46,803 bases of DNA from Mangrovicoccus sp. HB161399 (lineage in GTDB: Bacteria > Pseudomonadota > Alphaproteobacteria > Rhodobacterales > Rhodobacteraceae): positions 1 to 46,803 of the forward strand of contig NZ_JAATVU010000046.1 of the NCBI RefSeq assembly GCF_013184745.1, given 5' to 3'. The notes under the pieces are model-generated. The model made no database searches. It was not told the origin of the DNA and saw only the letters and a program-made list of their open reading frames with translations. The translations under genes and the position numbers were made by a program. Each line of letters begins with the position of its first letter. Position 1 is the first letter of the stretch. Positions 38,598 through 46,710 of this stretch are shown in pieces.

Positions 38598-39326
38598 TCA
38601 GCCCTCCGCCGGGCGCGGCTCGAATTCGGCAACAAGCTGGTGGGCATGGCCGGGATAGCTGAGCCTGACCCAGGTGACCCAGTCGCCCTCGATCCGGGTC
38701 AGGCGGACGATTTCCAGACAGGCCTCGCCCGGTTCCAGAGCCAGCTTGCGCGCCAGAGCGGCATCGGCATTGACCGCCCGGATGCGGTGCTGCGCCCGGC
38801 TCCAGGGGATGGTGTGCAGCAGCCAGCCGCCCGGCGACTGCGCCGAGAAATCCTGGCGCAGCACGCCCGGCGCGCGCTCGGGATGGATCAGGCGGGTTTC
38901 CAGGCAGAAGGGCCGGCCGCCCGCGCGGTGCAGCCCCTCGAGCCGCAGCACCCGCTGGCCCTCGGGGGCCTCCAGCATCGCGGCCTCGTCCTCCGACAGG
39001 CCGCGCTCCTCCTGCGCCAGCAGCTCGAACCGGTGCTCCTGGCCGAGCGAGCCGACCTCCTCCTCGATGTCGGCGATCTCGACGACGGCGGACTGGGTGC
39101 GCGGCTGGGCGACAAAGGTGCCGCGCTTCTTGCGGCGGATGAGGAAGCCCTCCTGCGCCAGCCGCGTCAGCACCTTGTTCATGGTCATGCGCGAGACGCC
39201 GAAGGCCTCGGCCATCTCGGTCTCCACCGGCAGCTGGTGGCCGGGCGGCCAGCCGCCCGAGACGATTCGCCCGCGCAGCTCTTCGGTGATGGCGGCATGG
39301 CGGCTCTGGCGGCGGTCGGCGGTCAT
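38598..39326 (-). CDS. hutC: HutC-type GntR-family regulator (first copy)
   Basis: A 242-residue GntR regulator of the HutC subfamily. The N-terminal winged helix-turn-helix has WPPGHQLPVETEMAEAFGVS (in parts: PPGHQLPVETE, GVSRMTMNKVLTRLAQEGFL) and the C-terminal UTRA ligand domain ends YPGHAHQLVAEFEP. HutC represses hut genes and is released by urocanate. It is 49 bases after the LysR gene, and has a paralogue at 40299-41027. Which copy binds which operator is not known. Confidence 0.9.
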   Translation of the reverse strand: MTADRRQSRHAAITEELRGRIVSGGWPPGHQLPVETEMAEAFGVSRMTMNKVLTRLAQEGFLIRRKKRGTFVAQPRTQSAVVEIADIEEEVGSLGQEHRFELLAQEERGLSEDEAAMLEAPEGQRVLRLEGLHRAGGRPFCLETRLIHPERAPGVLRQDFSAQSPGGWLLHTIPWSRAQHRIRAVNADAALARKLALEPGEACLEIVRLTRIEGDWVTWVRLSYPGHAHQLVAEFEPRPAEG

Positions 39327-39375
39327 GGGGCTCCTTCCCGGGGTCGCCGCAACATGGCAGCAAAGCCGTTCCGGT

Positions 39376-40299
39376 TCAAACCCCTGCCCAGTCGTCCAGC
39401 CGCGCCTGCTGGCGGCGGCCGCGGGCGATCAGCCAGTCGCGCAGCCGCGCCGCGCCGGGGTGGCCCAGCACGTCTCCGCCCCAGACCAGCCCGTAGGGCA
39501 CCGAAAGCCGCAGCGGCAGGCGGAAGGGGATGACCAGCCGGCCCTGGGCAAGTTCCTCCTCCATCATCGACAGCTGGCCTAGAACCACCCCCTGCCCCGC
39601 GGCGGCGGCATCGATCGCTGTCGCGGTCAGCGCGAAGCTCATCACCGGCGCGGCGCCGGGCGGCAGGCCGAGGCCGTGGAGCGCAGCCCAGCGGGCCCAG
39701 GAGGGCGGCTCGACCGCGGCGAAGCGCGGCCCCCAGGCAATGTCGAGCCGCGGCAGGGCGAAGAGGTCGCCGGGCGAGGACAGATCCGCGGCCAGGGCGG
39801 GGGCGCAGGCGGGCACGGCGAGGTCTGTGAACAGCTCGGCATGGCGCTCGGTCCGCGGCGGCGCGCCGAAGACCATGCGGAAGGCAGCCCCGTCCTGCTC
39901 CGGCTCCGCCTCGCTTGCGGTCAGCCGCACCGGCAGGTCCGGCGCCTCCTGCGCCCAGTCATAGAGCGTCCGGCCCAGCCATTTCGCGGTCAGCGTCGGC
40001 AGGCCCGAGACCACCAGCGGCGCATCGGCACGCGCCCCGGCCAGCACCTGCTCGGCCCCCGCGAGGACCGACATGCCGCGGCTGAGCTCGGCTTGGTAGA
40101 GCCGCCCCCAGCGGGTCAGCTCCAGCCCGCGGCCGCGCCGCTCCAGCAGCTGCACGCCCAGATGCGCCTCCAGCCGCTTGACCTGCTGGCTGACCGCGCC
40201 GGAACTGACCGACAGCTCCGCCGCGGCGGCGGCGACCGAGCCGGTGCGCCCCACCGCCTCGAAGGCCTCCATCGCGCGGAAGAGCGGCAGGCGGGACAT
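39376..40299 (-). CDS. LysR-family transcriptional regulator
   Basis: A 307-residue LysR regulator. The helix-turn-helix lies in residues 17-47 (GSVAAAAAELSVSSGAVSQQ, quoted up to 20, then VKRLEAHLG) and the substrate-binding domain follows. The domain order and FGAPPRTERH...SPGDLFALPRLD resemble GcvA-type LysR proteins. Start shares one base with the stop of the upstream GntR gene (TGATG), so it is coupled to the transporter unit. It is the last gene of the transporter unit before a 49-base gap to hutC1. Target unknown; the hut or transport genes are plausible. Confidence 0.9.
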   Translation of the reverse strand: MSRLPLFRAMEAFEAVGRTGSVAAAAAELSVSSGAVSQQVKRLEAHLGVQLLERRGRGLELTRWGRLYQAELSRGMSVLAGAEQVLAGARADAPLVVSGLPTLTAKWLGRTLYDWAQEAPDLPVRLTASEAEPEQDGAAFRMVFGAPPRTERHAELFTDLAVPACAPALAADLSSPGDLFALPRLDIAWGPRFAAVEPPSWARWAALHGLGLPPGAAPVMSFALTATAIDAAAAGQGVVLGQLSMMEEELAQGRLVIPFRLPLRLSVPYGLVWGGDVLGHPGAARLRDWLIARGRRQQARLDDWAGV

Positions 40300-41027
40300 C
40301 AGGCGGTGGACGGGGTGAAGCGCGCGGTCAGCCGGTGCAGATGGCCGGGATAGAGGAAGCGGACGGCGGTGACCGGCTCGCCCTGCTTCCAGGTGCGGCG
40401 CGAGATGGCGAGGCAGGGCGCGCCCTCGGCGATGCCCAGCCGCCCGGCCTCGGCCGCATCGGCGGCAACGGCGGCAATCTGGTTCTCCGCCGCGCTCCAC
40501 GGCACGTGGTCGAGCAGCCAGAGCCCCGGCGCGGCCGCGGCGAAGGGCTCCGCCTCGGCCTCGGGCACGCTGTCGAGGAAAATCAGGCGCTCCTCCAGCG
40601 AGAAGGGCCGGTCGTCGGAACGGTGCAGGCAGAGCACGTCGAGCACCGGCGACTCCTCGGGGGCGTCGTAGCGCGCCGCCTCCTCGAAGCTCAGCCGGCG
40701 GAAGGCGCGGGCCAGGATCTCGTGGCAGTAGCGGCCGCCCAGGGCCTCGACATCCTCGCGCACGTCGTGGATTTCGAGGATCGAGACATGGGATTTCTGC
40801 GGCAGCACCACGGAGCCGACCCGGCGGCGGCGGCGGATCAGCCCGGCCTGCGCCAGCTGGGTCATCACCTTGTTCACGGTCATCCGCGAACAGCCGTAGG
40901 TATCGCTCAGTTCCAGCTCGGAGGGAACCTGGTGCCCCGGCGGCCAGTCGCCCGAGAGGATCTTGGCTTCCAGGTCCCCCAGGATGGTGTCGTGCAGCGA
41001 CTTCGAAGTTTCCGGCGCCTGCTCCAT
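40299..41027 (-). CDS. HutC-type GntR-family regulator (second copy)
   Basis: A 242-residue paralogue of the HutC-type protein at 38598-39326, same length. The helix-turn-helix (GCSRMTVNKVMTQLAQAGLI) and the UTRA end (YPGHLHRLTARFTP) align with the first copy, but the middle differs. It overlaps the transporter ATPase gene by one base (TGATG) and the LysR gene by one base, so it is made together with the transporter. It may be a second urocanate-responsive repressor or one that answers to another imidazole compound. Confidence 0.9.
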   Translation of the reverse strand: MEQAPETSKSLHDTILGDLEAKILSGDWPPGHQVPSELELSDTYGCSRMTVNKVMTQLAQAGLIRRRRRVGSVVLPQKSHVSILEIHDVREDVEALGGRYCHEILARAFRRLSFEEAARYDAPEESPVLDVLCLHRSDDRPFSLEERLIFLDSVPEAEAEPFAAAAPGLWLLDHVPWSAAENQIAAVAADAAEAGRLGIAEGAPCLAISRRTWKQGEPVTAVRFLYPGHLHRLTARFTPSTA

Positions 41028-41815
41028 CACCGCAGCATCTGCGCCCCGCGGTCCAGATAGGTGTCGAGGAACTGCTCCAGACGCGGATGGCGCGGCGCGG
41101 CGAACACCGCCTCCGGCGTGTCGTGGAACAGCAGCTGGCCATGGTCGAGGAAGCAGACATTGTTGCCGACCGAGGCGGCAAAGCCGATCTCGTGGGTGAC
41201 GACGACCATGGTCATGCCTTCGTCGGCCAGCGCGCGCATCACGTTCAGCACCTCGCCGGTCAGCTCGGGGTCGAGCGCCGAAGTCGGCTCGTCGAAGAGC
41301 ATGATCGTCGGATCCAGCGCCAGCGCGCGGGCGATGGCGACGCGCTGCTGCTGGCCGCCGGACAGCTGGCTTGGATAGTGCCCGGCGCGGGCCTCCAGCC
41401 CGACCTTGACGAGCTGCGCCATCGCGCGCTCCTCGGCATCCTTGCGGCTGAGCCCCCGCACCCGGCGCAGCGCCATCGACACGTTGCCGAGCGCGGTCAT
41501 GTGCGGCCACAGGTTGAACTGCTGGAACACCATGCCGATCTTCGATCGGGTCCTGCGCAGCTCGGCCGCGGTCTGGCGACGGCGCTTGCCGTCCTTCTCG
41601 GAAAAGCCCAGCGGCTCGCCCTCGATTTCGATCATCCCGGCGCTGGCTTCCTCGAGGAAGGCCATGCAGCGCAGCAGCGTCGACTTGCCGGAGCCCGAGG
41701 GCCCGATCAGGCAGGACACCTGGCCGCGCGGTACCTCCAGGTTGATGTCCTTCAGGACCAGCGTCTCGCCGAAGCGTTTCGACACGTTGCGGACGGAAAT
41801 GGCGGGCTGGGTCAT
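41027..41815 (-). CDS. Polar amino-acid ABC transporter ATP-binding protein
   Basis: A 262-residue ATPase of the HisP/GlnQ type. Walker [10 protein letters not shown] (residues 38-46), Q-loop [11 protein letters not shown], signature LSGGQQQR and Walker [13 protein letters not shown] are intact. Start at 41815 is chosen by [10 protein letters not shown], where the family begins; a longer frame runs into the permease gene. One base after the permease stop region; last of the four structural transport genes and coupled to the GntR gene. Confidence 0.94.
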   Translation of the reverse strand: MTQPAISVRNVSKRFGETLVLKDINLEVPRGQVSCLIGPSGSGKSTLLRCMAFLEEASAGMIEIEGEPLGFSEKDGKRRRQTAAELRRTRSKIGMVFQQFNLWPHMTALGNVSMALRRVRGLSRKDAEERAMAQLVKVGLEARAGHYPSQLSGGQQQRVAIARALALDPTIMLFDEPTSALDPELTGEVLNVMRALADEGMTMVVVTHEIGFAASVGNNVCFLDHGQLLFHDTPEAVFAAPRHPRLEQFLDTYLDRGAQMLR

Positions 41816-41816
41816 G

Positions 41817-42476
41817 TCAGGCACTGTAGGTTGAGAGCCGGCGTTCCGCGACGCGGCCGAGGAAATTGGCAAGCTCCACCAGCGCCCAGTAGACGAGGGC
41901 GAGCACGACGATGGACTCGACGAAGGCATATTGCTGCGAGCCGATGGCCTGCACGGTCATGGTCATCTCGGGCACGGTGATCAGCGACAGGAGCGCGGTC
42001 TCCTTCAGCAGGATCACGGCCATGTTCATCGACGGCGGCAGCACCAGGAGCGCCATCTCGGGCAGCTGGACATGCAGGATGGTCTGGATGCGGGTGAGGC
42101 CCACGCAGTCGGCAGCCTCGGAATGGCCCGGCGGCACCGACTGGAAGCCCGCGCGGAAGATTTCCGCGTAATAGGCGGCGCCGTAGACTGAGAGGCCCAG
42201 CAGGCCCGCCGCGATCGGGTCGAGCCGCAGGCCGATATAGGGGCCGCCGAAATACAGCAGGAATATCTGCACCAGGAAGGGCGTGCCGCGCAGCACCTCG
42301 ACCGGAACCGACAGGACGAGGTCGGCGAGGCGGCCGCCATAGCGGCGGGCGGTGGCGACGAGGAAGCCGAGCGCCGCGGCCAGGATCGTGCCCGCGACCC
42401 AGATCAGGATGGTGACGCCCAGGCCCGCGAGGATCTGCGGCCCCTTGGCGAGGATGACGGCGAAATCGAAGCTCAT
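41817..42476 (-). CDS. Polar amino-acid ABC transporter permease (HisM/Q type, copy 1)
   Basis: A 219-residue inner-membrane permease with about five spans and the EAA-type loop (EIFRAGFQSVPPGHSEAADCVGLTR, in parts EIFRAGFQSVPPG and EAADCVGLT) that contacts the ATPase. VEVLRGTPFLVQ is the conserved early motif. It sits directly upstream of the ATPase gene; the 112 bases to the other permease gene contain small GC hairpins. Confidence 0.93.
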   Translation of the reverse strand: MSFDFAVILAKGPQILAGLGVTILIWVAGTILAAALGFLVATARRYGGRLADLVLSVPVEVLRGTPFLVQIFLLYFGGPYIGLRLDPIAAGLLGLSVYGAAYYAEIFRAGFQSVPPGHSEAADCVGLTRIQTILHVQLPEMALLVLPPSMNMAVILLKETALLSLITVPEMTMTVQAIGSQQYAFVESIVVLALVYWALVELANFLGRVAERRLSTYSA

Positions 42477-42588
42477 GGGCGTCCACCCGCAGAAAGTTCG
42501 GCGCTGCGCCGAGCGCAGGATTTGGCACGGGCGCCGGTCCGGGGCGCACCCCGTTCCCCGGGGATCGTCCGGATCATGCCGGCGGCGC

Positions 42589-43233
42589 TCATTTCGCGGG
42601 CAATCCCGGCAGGGCCGCCTCGGCGCGGCGCCCGGCGATGGCGACGATCCAGTTGATCGCCAGGTAGATCAGGCCCGCGGAGGCGAAGATCGGCAGCGGC
42701 ATGTAGGTAGAGGCCGCAAGATTCTGCGCCATCTTGGTCAGCTCGATCATGCCGACGACGGAAACCAGCGAGGAAGATTTGAGGATCAGGATCGCCTCGT
42801 TGACCAGCGCCGGAAAGGTCAGGCGCAGCGCGATCGGGGTGCGGATCCAGATGAAGCTCTGCACGGGCGAGAGCCCGGCCATCTCGGCCGACTCGATCAG
42901 CCCGCGCGGCACGCCCTCGAACCCGCCGCGCAGGTTCTCCGCCTGGTAGGCGGCGGTGCAGAGCGACAGGCCGATCAGCGCGGTTGCCAGGCTCGACAGG
43001 CTGATGCCGATGGCGGGCAGCAGGTTGAAGATCAGCAAGAGCTGCACCAGGAGCGGCACGCCCCGGAAGAAGGAAATGAAGATCCGCGCGAACCAGACCA
43101 GCGGGCCGATGCCCGACATCCGCATCGCCGACAGGCCGATGGCGAAGGCGAGGCCGAGCAGGATCGAAGTGACGCTGACGAAGATCGTCATCAGCGAGGC
43201 CTGCAGCAGCAGTTCGAAGAGGGTCCAGGTCAT
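42589..43233 (-). CDS. Polar amino-acid ABC transporter permease (HisM/Q type, copy 2)
   Basis: A 214-residue permease, paralogue of the other copy, with about five spans, the FRGVPLLVQ motif (residues about 55-63) and the EAA-type loop (GGFEGVPRGLIESAEMAGLS). Two distinct permeases indicate a heterodimer as in the histidine/lysine/arginine/ornithine transporter. Separated from the binding-protein gene by 70 bases that hold a very strong stem-loop. Confidence 0.93.
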   Translation of the reverse strand: MTWTLFELLLQASLMTIFVSVTSILLGLAFAIGLSAMRMSGIGPLVWFARIFISFFRGVPLLVQLLLIFNLLPAIGISLSSLATALIGLSLCTAAYQAENLRGGFEGVPRGLIESAEMAGLSPVQSFIWIRTPIALRLTFPALVNEAILILKSSSLVSVVGMIELTKMAQNLAASTYMPLPIFASAGLIYLAINWIVAIAGRRAEAALPGLPAK

Positions 43234-43253
43234 GGGAGGGTCCGCGGGAAACT

Positions 43254-43294
43254 GCGGCGCGGCGGGGGAGAGAAGGAAGGCCCCGCCGCGCCGC
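43254..43294 (-). other. 14-base stem-loop between binding-protein and permease genes
   Basis: GCGGCGCGGCGGGG (43254-43267) and CCCCGCCGCGCCGC (43281-43294) form a perfect all-G/C stem with a 13-base loop, 10-50 bases after the binding-protein stop at 43304. Such structures usually protect the 3' end of the binding-protein mRNA and reduce permease expression; there is no T tract. Confidence 0.65.
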
Positions 43295-43303
43295 TGCCGG
43301 TGA

Positions 43304-44128
43304 TCAGATGTTCGGATCGGTCACGTAGTCGGGCATGTCGAAGGTCGTGCCGAACCACTTCTCCTGCAGCTTCGCCATGCGGCCGTCCTCTTTCATCGCC
43401 AGCAGGATCTCGTCGATCTTGTCCATCAGCGAGGCGTATTCAGGCTCGATCCGGCCCGGATAGCCGAAATAGGTGGGCGTGCCGAAGGCGGGCTTCACGA
43501 CCTTGAAGACCTCGGGGCGCTGGCTGGCCACGAAGGCGATGTTCGGCAGCGAATTCGCAACGGCCTCGATCCGGCCCGCGGCGAGATCGGCATAGGACTC
43601 GTTGAAGGACACGTATTCCTTGATGTCCGAGGGCGGGGCCGGCAGCGTCGCGGCGAAGTCCTGCAGCTGCTTGAGCTGCGCGGTGCCGGTGCCGGAGCCG
43701 ACCGGCTTGCCCGCGATGTCCTCGGGCGTCTCGATCTCGCATTTCGCGCAGGCCAGCAGCGCCACGGTCGCCTCCGCGATCGGCGAGGAGAAGCGGTAGC
43801 GCTCCATGCGCTCCTTGGTGATGGTGGCCGGACCCGCGACGACATCGAAACGGCCCGCTTCCAGGCCGGGCAGAACCCCGGTCCAGTCCAGCGTGATCCA
43901 TTCCAGCTTCACGCCCATTTCCTTGGCGATTTCCTCGAAAACCTCGACATTCAGGCCGGTATGGGTGCCCGCGTCGATGTAGTCGAACGGCGCGAAGGCT
44001 GTTTCGGTGCCGACCTTCAGCACGCCCGCGTCCATCACGCGCGCCAGCGCGTCCTCAGCCTGCGCTGCCAGCGCGGAGCCGAGGGTCAGAGCCGCCCCGG
44101 CCAGTGCCGCGAAAATCTGTTTACGCAT
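43304..44128 (-). CDS. Polar amino-acid ABC transporter substrate-binding protein
   Basis: A 274-residue periplasmic binding protein of family 3. A signal peptide (MRKQIFAALAGAALTLGSAL, cleavage near residue 24 in AAQA/ED) precedes the two-lobe domain: LKVGTETAFAPFDYID, GLNVEVFEEIAKEMGV, WTGVLPGLEAGRFDVVAG and the second-lobe YVSFNESYADLAAGR. A cysteine pair (LLACAKCE) is present. Ligand cannot be read off, but context with hut genes suggests histidine, urocanate or a related solute. First gene of the transporter unit; a HutC-like operator lies about 80 bases upstream. Confidence 0.92.
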   Translation of the reverse strand: MRKQIFAALAGAALTLGSALAAQAEDALARVMDAGVLKVGTETAFAPFDYIDAGTHTGLNVEVFEEIAKEMGVKLEWITLDWTGVLPGLEAGRFDVVAGPATITKERMERYRFSSPIAEATVALLACAKCEIETPEDIAGKPVGSGTGTAQLKQLQDFAATLPAPPSDIKEYVSFNESYADLAAGRIEAVANSLPNIAFVASQRPEVFKVVKPAFGTPTYFGYPGRIEPEYASLMDKIDEILLAMKEDGRMAKLQEKWFGTTFDMPDYVTDPNI

Positions 44129-44204
44129 GTCCTTGCTCCCTGTGCGCCCCCTGCGGGGCCTGTCGTCTGTCGATGTCCGTCGGCCCCGCGATGGGCCAGC
44201 TCTT

Positions 44205-44216
44205 TTGTGTATACAA
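44205..44216. promoter_or_regulatory. HutC-like operator upstream of the transporter binding-protein gene
   Basis: TTGTGTATACAA is a 12-base palindrome with one mismatch, on the same frame as the GTATATAC core in the hutF/hutI operator. It is about 77-88 bases before the binding-protein ATG at 44128. It lies in the only AT-rich stretch of the 254-base gap between this gene and the divergent membrane-protein gene (44383). Confidence 0.5.
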
Positions 44217-44382
44217 ATATCGGAAAGCGACAGGGGCGATCGCGATGCCCGCCCGCCCCGGCGCCATATGCCTGATATATGAGCGGATGTTCGCCGACCA
44301 GCCCAAATCCGCGCCACTCACTTTTCTGCCAGCCCCGACGATGGCCCTGCAAGGGCCGCATTGCCGTGCTAGCATAGCCGCC

Positions 44383-45177
44383 ATGTCCAAGTCCGAGTCC
44401 CCCCTTCCCCCGGAGGCCGAAGCGCAGATCCGCGCCTTCATCCGCCGCAATTTCGGCCTGCGCGGCACGCTTTCGCTGCACCGCCACGCGCTTGGCTGGG
44501 ACCTGCTGCGCGCGCCCGCCAACGTGCTTCTGGCCGGGCTCGCCTTCCTCGTGCGGGTGGCGATCTGGCTGCTCCACAAGATCGGTTTCAAGCGCGCGGG
44601 CGCCCGTCTCGGCCGCATCCGCCTGGCCTTCCCGACCGCGCTGTCGCGCGAGATCGACCGCCGCCTGCGCGAGGAATTGCTGGCACCGCTGGGGCTGCTG
44701 CCGGAGGAAACCGCGCTGCGCAGCTATGCCGAGGTCCGTGCCGCCACCGGCGAGATGACCGCCACGGCCAGCGCCATCGGCACCGGCGCCGCCTTCAAGA
44801 CATTGACCCCGGGGGTGATTTCGCTCGCCCCGCTGATCGCCGGGGTGATCGCGCAATCCGCCGCCATCGCCGCCTTTCCGCTGGGCGGCATGTTCGGCGC
44901 CTGGTGGTACGGCGTTTTCCCCGCCCGCCCTGATCCGCAGCTGATCGCGATCTGCGCCGTCGCGCTGATGACGGTCTTCGCGCTGGTCTCCACCTTCGCC
45001 GGGCTCGTCACCGACCCGCTGCAGGCCCTGCTGGGCATCCACCGCTGGCGGCTGCGGCGCCTGGTGGCCGCGCTGTCCATGCCCGGGCGCGGCATGCCCA
45101 CGCCCGAACACGGCATCGCCCGCGCCGGCGACCTGGCCGACATGGCGGTCAACCTGAAGAGGTTCTGGACCGGCTGA
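44383..45177 (+). CDS. Uncharacterised membrane protein
   Basis: A 264-residue protein with an N-terminal charged stretch, one span (about residues 45-64), a cluster (AGEMTATASAIGTG-like sequence ATGEMTATASAIGTGAAFKTL) and two or three further spans (about 143-205). I do not recognise a firm family; proteins of this kind occur widely in Rhodobacteraceae (possibly DUF6635), function unknown. ATG at 44383 is chosen because upstream frame codons are in the intergenic promoter and do not look coding. It diverges from the transporter unit. Its stop is followed by the promoter of the 41-aa gene. Confidence 0.7.
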   Translation: MSKSESPLPPEAEAQIRAFIRRNFGLRGTLSLHRHALGWDLLRAPANVLLAGLAFLVRVAIWLLHKIGFKRAGARLGRIRLAFPTALSREIDRRLREELLAPLGLLPEETALRSYAEVRAATGEMTATASAIGTGAAFKTLTPGVISLAPLIAGVIAQSAAIAAFPLGGMFGAWWYGVFPARPDPQLIAICAVALMTVFALVSTFAGLVTDPLQALLGIHRWRLRRLVAALSMPGRGMPTPEHGIARAGDLADMAVNLKRFWTG

Positions 45178-45200
45178 TCCGGCAAAAAAGGTCACAGGGG

Positions 45201-45230
45201 TTGCCAGACCGCCGACTCAACCCCTATATA
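45201..45230 (+). promoter_or_regulatory. Sigma-70-type promoter of the 41-aa gene
   Basis: TTGCCA (45201-45206), 18 bases, TATATA (45225-45230). Transcription would start near 45238, leaving a leader of about 180 bases. Confidence 0.5.
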
Positions 45231-45237
45231 AGGTCCA

Positions 45238-45419
45238 CACAGAGACGGCCCCACCGCGCATGTTGCGCACGGGACGGTCGCCGGGGCCCAGTCCGCGCAT
45301 GCCGCGCCGTGTCTCCGGTTCAAAATCAGTCAGGCCAGACTTGTTCACCGGCAGGCGAAAGCCAGCCCCGGGGAACATTCCGTTCTTGCCTGGCGCACGC
45401 AAGAAGAAAGGAGACACCC
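45238..45419 (+). other. Long structured leader of the 41-aa gene
   Basis: About 180 bases from the predicted transcription start to the ATG. It has several short hairpins (GCGCA/TGCGC near 45259; GGC-GCC near 45350) and no convincing reading frame. It is not a tRNA, 6S, SRP or tmRNA that I can recognise. A regulatory leader or a processed small RNA are both possible. Confidence 0.35.
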
Positions 45420-45545
45420 ATGCCCATGAGCGACGAAGAGCTCGAACGCCGCATCGAAGAGCTCAACAACTCCGGGATGACCCTTGCCGCGAAGGCGCTG
45501 ATGCGCGAACTGAGCTACCGCGCCAAGCGCGCCGCGGCTGCCTGA
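45420..45545 (+). CDS. 41-residue acidic/basic helical protein
   Basis: A 41-residue protein starting MPMSDEELERRIEELNNSGM and ending in AKRAAAA. AAGGAG lies eight bases upstream of the ATG at 45420, and composition matches its neighbours, so I think it is translated. The first half is strongly charged and likely to form an amphipathic helix; the second half is basic. No domain is recognised. A strong promoter, a long leader and a perfect terminator define it as a separate short transcript. It may be an RNA- or protein-binding small protein, or the peptide may be secondary to the RNA. Confidence 0.75.
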   Translation: MPMSDEELERRIEELNNSGMTLAAKALMRELSYRAKRAAAA

Positions 45546-45588
45546 GGCAGCGGCATCTCCGGATCGGCTCCGGTCCGGAAGTTTGAGG

Positions 45589-45615
45589 AAAGGCGGGCAG
45601 ATGGCCCGCCTTTTT
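45589..45615 (+). terminator. Rho-independent terminator of the 41-aa gene
   Basis: AAAGGCGGGC (45589-45598) pairs with GCCCGCCTTT (45604-45613) around AGATG, followed by T residues to 45615. A classic intrinsic terminator 44 bases after the stop. Confidence 0.88.
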
Positions 45616-45689
45616 CCGTTCCGGGCCAGTTTGGCATTCGCTTTCGCGCCCGATCCGGATAGATCCGGTACCAGATCCGGGAGGTTCAC

Positions 45690-45899
45690 ATGGCCAGAGA
45701 TCCGCTATTCCTGCTCGCTGCCGCCGCCTGCCTGGCGGTGCTCGTCATCCTGATGATCGGCGTCGGCGGCTTCTCGCGCGGGGGCGAATTCAACCGCAAG
45801 CACGGCAACCGGCTGATGCGCTATAGGCTCGTCGCCCAGTTCGTCGCGGTGCTGCTGATCCTCCTCTTCGTTGCAGTCCGGGGAGGCATTGGCCACTGA
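45690..45899 (+). CDS. HIG1-domain twin-transmembrane protein
   Basis: A 69-residue protein with two membrane spans (about 6-26 and 47-65) separated by a basic loop with FNRKHGNRLMRYRLVAQFVAV, the HIG1-like pattern. HIG1-type proteins associate with respiratory complexes, including cytochrome oxidase, in mitochondria and in Rhodobacter. GAGG lies eight bases before the ATG. Its stop shares one base with the next start (TGATG), so it is coupled to the adenosyltransferase gene; the functional link is unclear. Confidence 0.8.
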   Translation: MARDPLFLLAAAACLAVLVILMIGVGGFSRGGEFNRKHGNRLMRYRLVAQFVAVLLILLFVAVRGGIGH

Positions 45900-46471
45900 T
45901 GGTCGTTCTCAACAAGATCTACACCCGCACCGGAGACGGCGGGAACACCGCGCTCGGCAATGGCAGCCGGGTGCCCAAGCACGCGCTCAGGGTCGAGGCC
46001 TACGGCACCGTCGACGAGACGAATGCCACGATCGGCATGGCCCGCCTGCATGCCGAAGGCGAGATGGCCGCGCGCCTGGCCGCAATCCAGAACGACCTCT
46101 TCGATCTGGGCGCCGACCTGTGCCGGCCCGACATGGCGAGCGATGCCAGTGCCGAGTATCCGCCGCTGCGCATGGTCCCCGCCCAGGTCGACAGGCTCGA
46201 GGCCGAGATCGACGCGATGAATGCCGCGCTGTCGCCGCTGCGCTCCTTCATCCTTCCGGGCGGCTCGGCGCTGGCCGCGCATCTGCACCTGTGCCGCACC
46301 GTGTCGCGCCGCGCCGAACGGCTGACCGCCGCGCTGGCCTCTGAGGACGAGGTGAACCCGGCGGCGCTGAAATATCTCAACCGTCTTTCCGACTGGTTCT
46401 TCGTTGCCGCGCGCGTCGCCAACGCCAATGGCGCCGACGACATTCTCTGGGTGCCGGGCGCCAACCGCTGA
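45899..46471 (+). CDS. pduO: Cob(I)alamin adenosyltransferase, PduO type
   Basis: Transfers the adenosyl group of ATP to the cobalt of cob(I)alamin, giving coenzyme B12. The 190-residue product has the PduO-type ATP motif TRTGDGGNTALG (residues 9-20), YGTVDETNATIG, RRAERL and the C-terminal LNRLSDWFFVAAR block. This is the PduO-type rather than the CobA type (no P-loop). It is coupled by TGATG overlap to the HIG1-like gene and lies 239 bases before etfB. Confidence 0.93.
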   Translation: MVVLNKIYTRTGDGGNTALGNGSRVPKHALRVEAYGTVDETNATIGMARLHAEGEMAARLAAIQNDLFDLGADLCRPDMASDASAEYPPLRMVPAQVDRLEAEIDAMNAALSPLRSFILPGGSALAAHLHLCRTVSRRAERLTAALASEDEVNPAALKYLNRLSDWFFVAARVANANGADDILWVPGANR

Positions 46472-46630
46472 GATCGCGGCGGGCGGCCGGGAATCGGCTG
46501 CCCCGCCGGATCTGCCGCAACGGCAGGCACCGTTAGCGCAATCCCGTCGAAACCTTGCGGAAGCTTTGCGGGAATATTCCGCCCGGCCGCCAGACGTGAC
46601 GTTTTGTTGGCATCCTACGACGAATTTACG

Positions 46631-46658
46631 CTGTTTCTCTGCGGTGCAGCCCTATAAC
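46631..46658 (+). promoter_or_regulatory. Possible promoter of etfB
   Basis: TATAAC (46653-46658) has a good -10, and CTGTTT (46631-46636) is a poor -35 with 16-base spacing. The rest of the 239-base gap between pduO and etfB shows no gene. Confidence 0.35.
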
Positions 46659-46710
46659 ACGTCCCCGACGTGCCCGGGTACCAGCCGGGGGGAATAACAG
46701 GAGTAGGCCG

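Noticed and set aside
45238-45419. The leader as a known RNA (tRNA, 6S, SRP, tmRNA)
   Set aside because: A GGTTCAAAATC word recalls a tRNA loop, but no cloverleaf or conserved motif is present.
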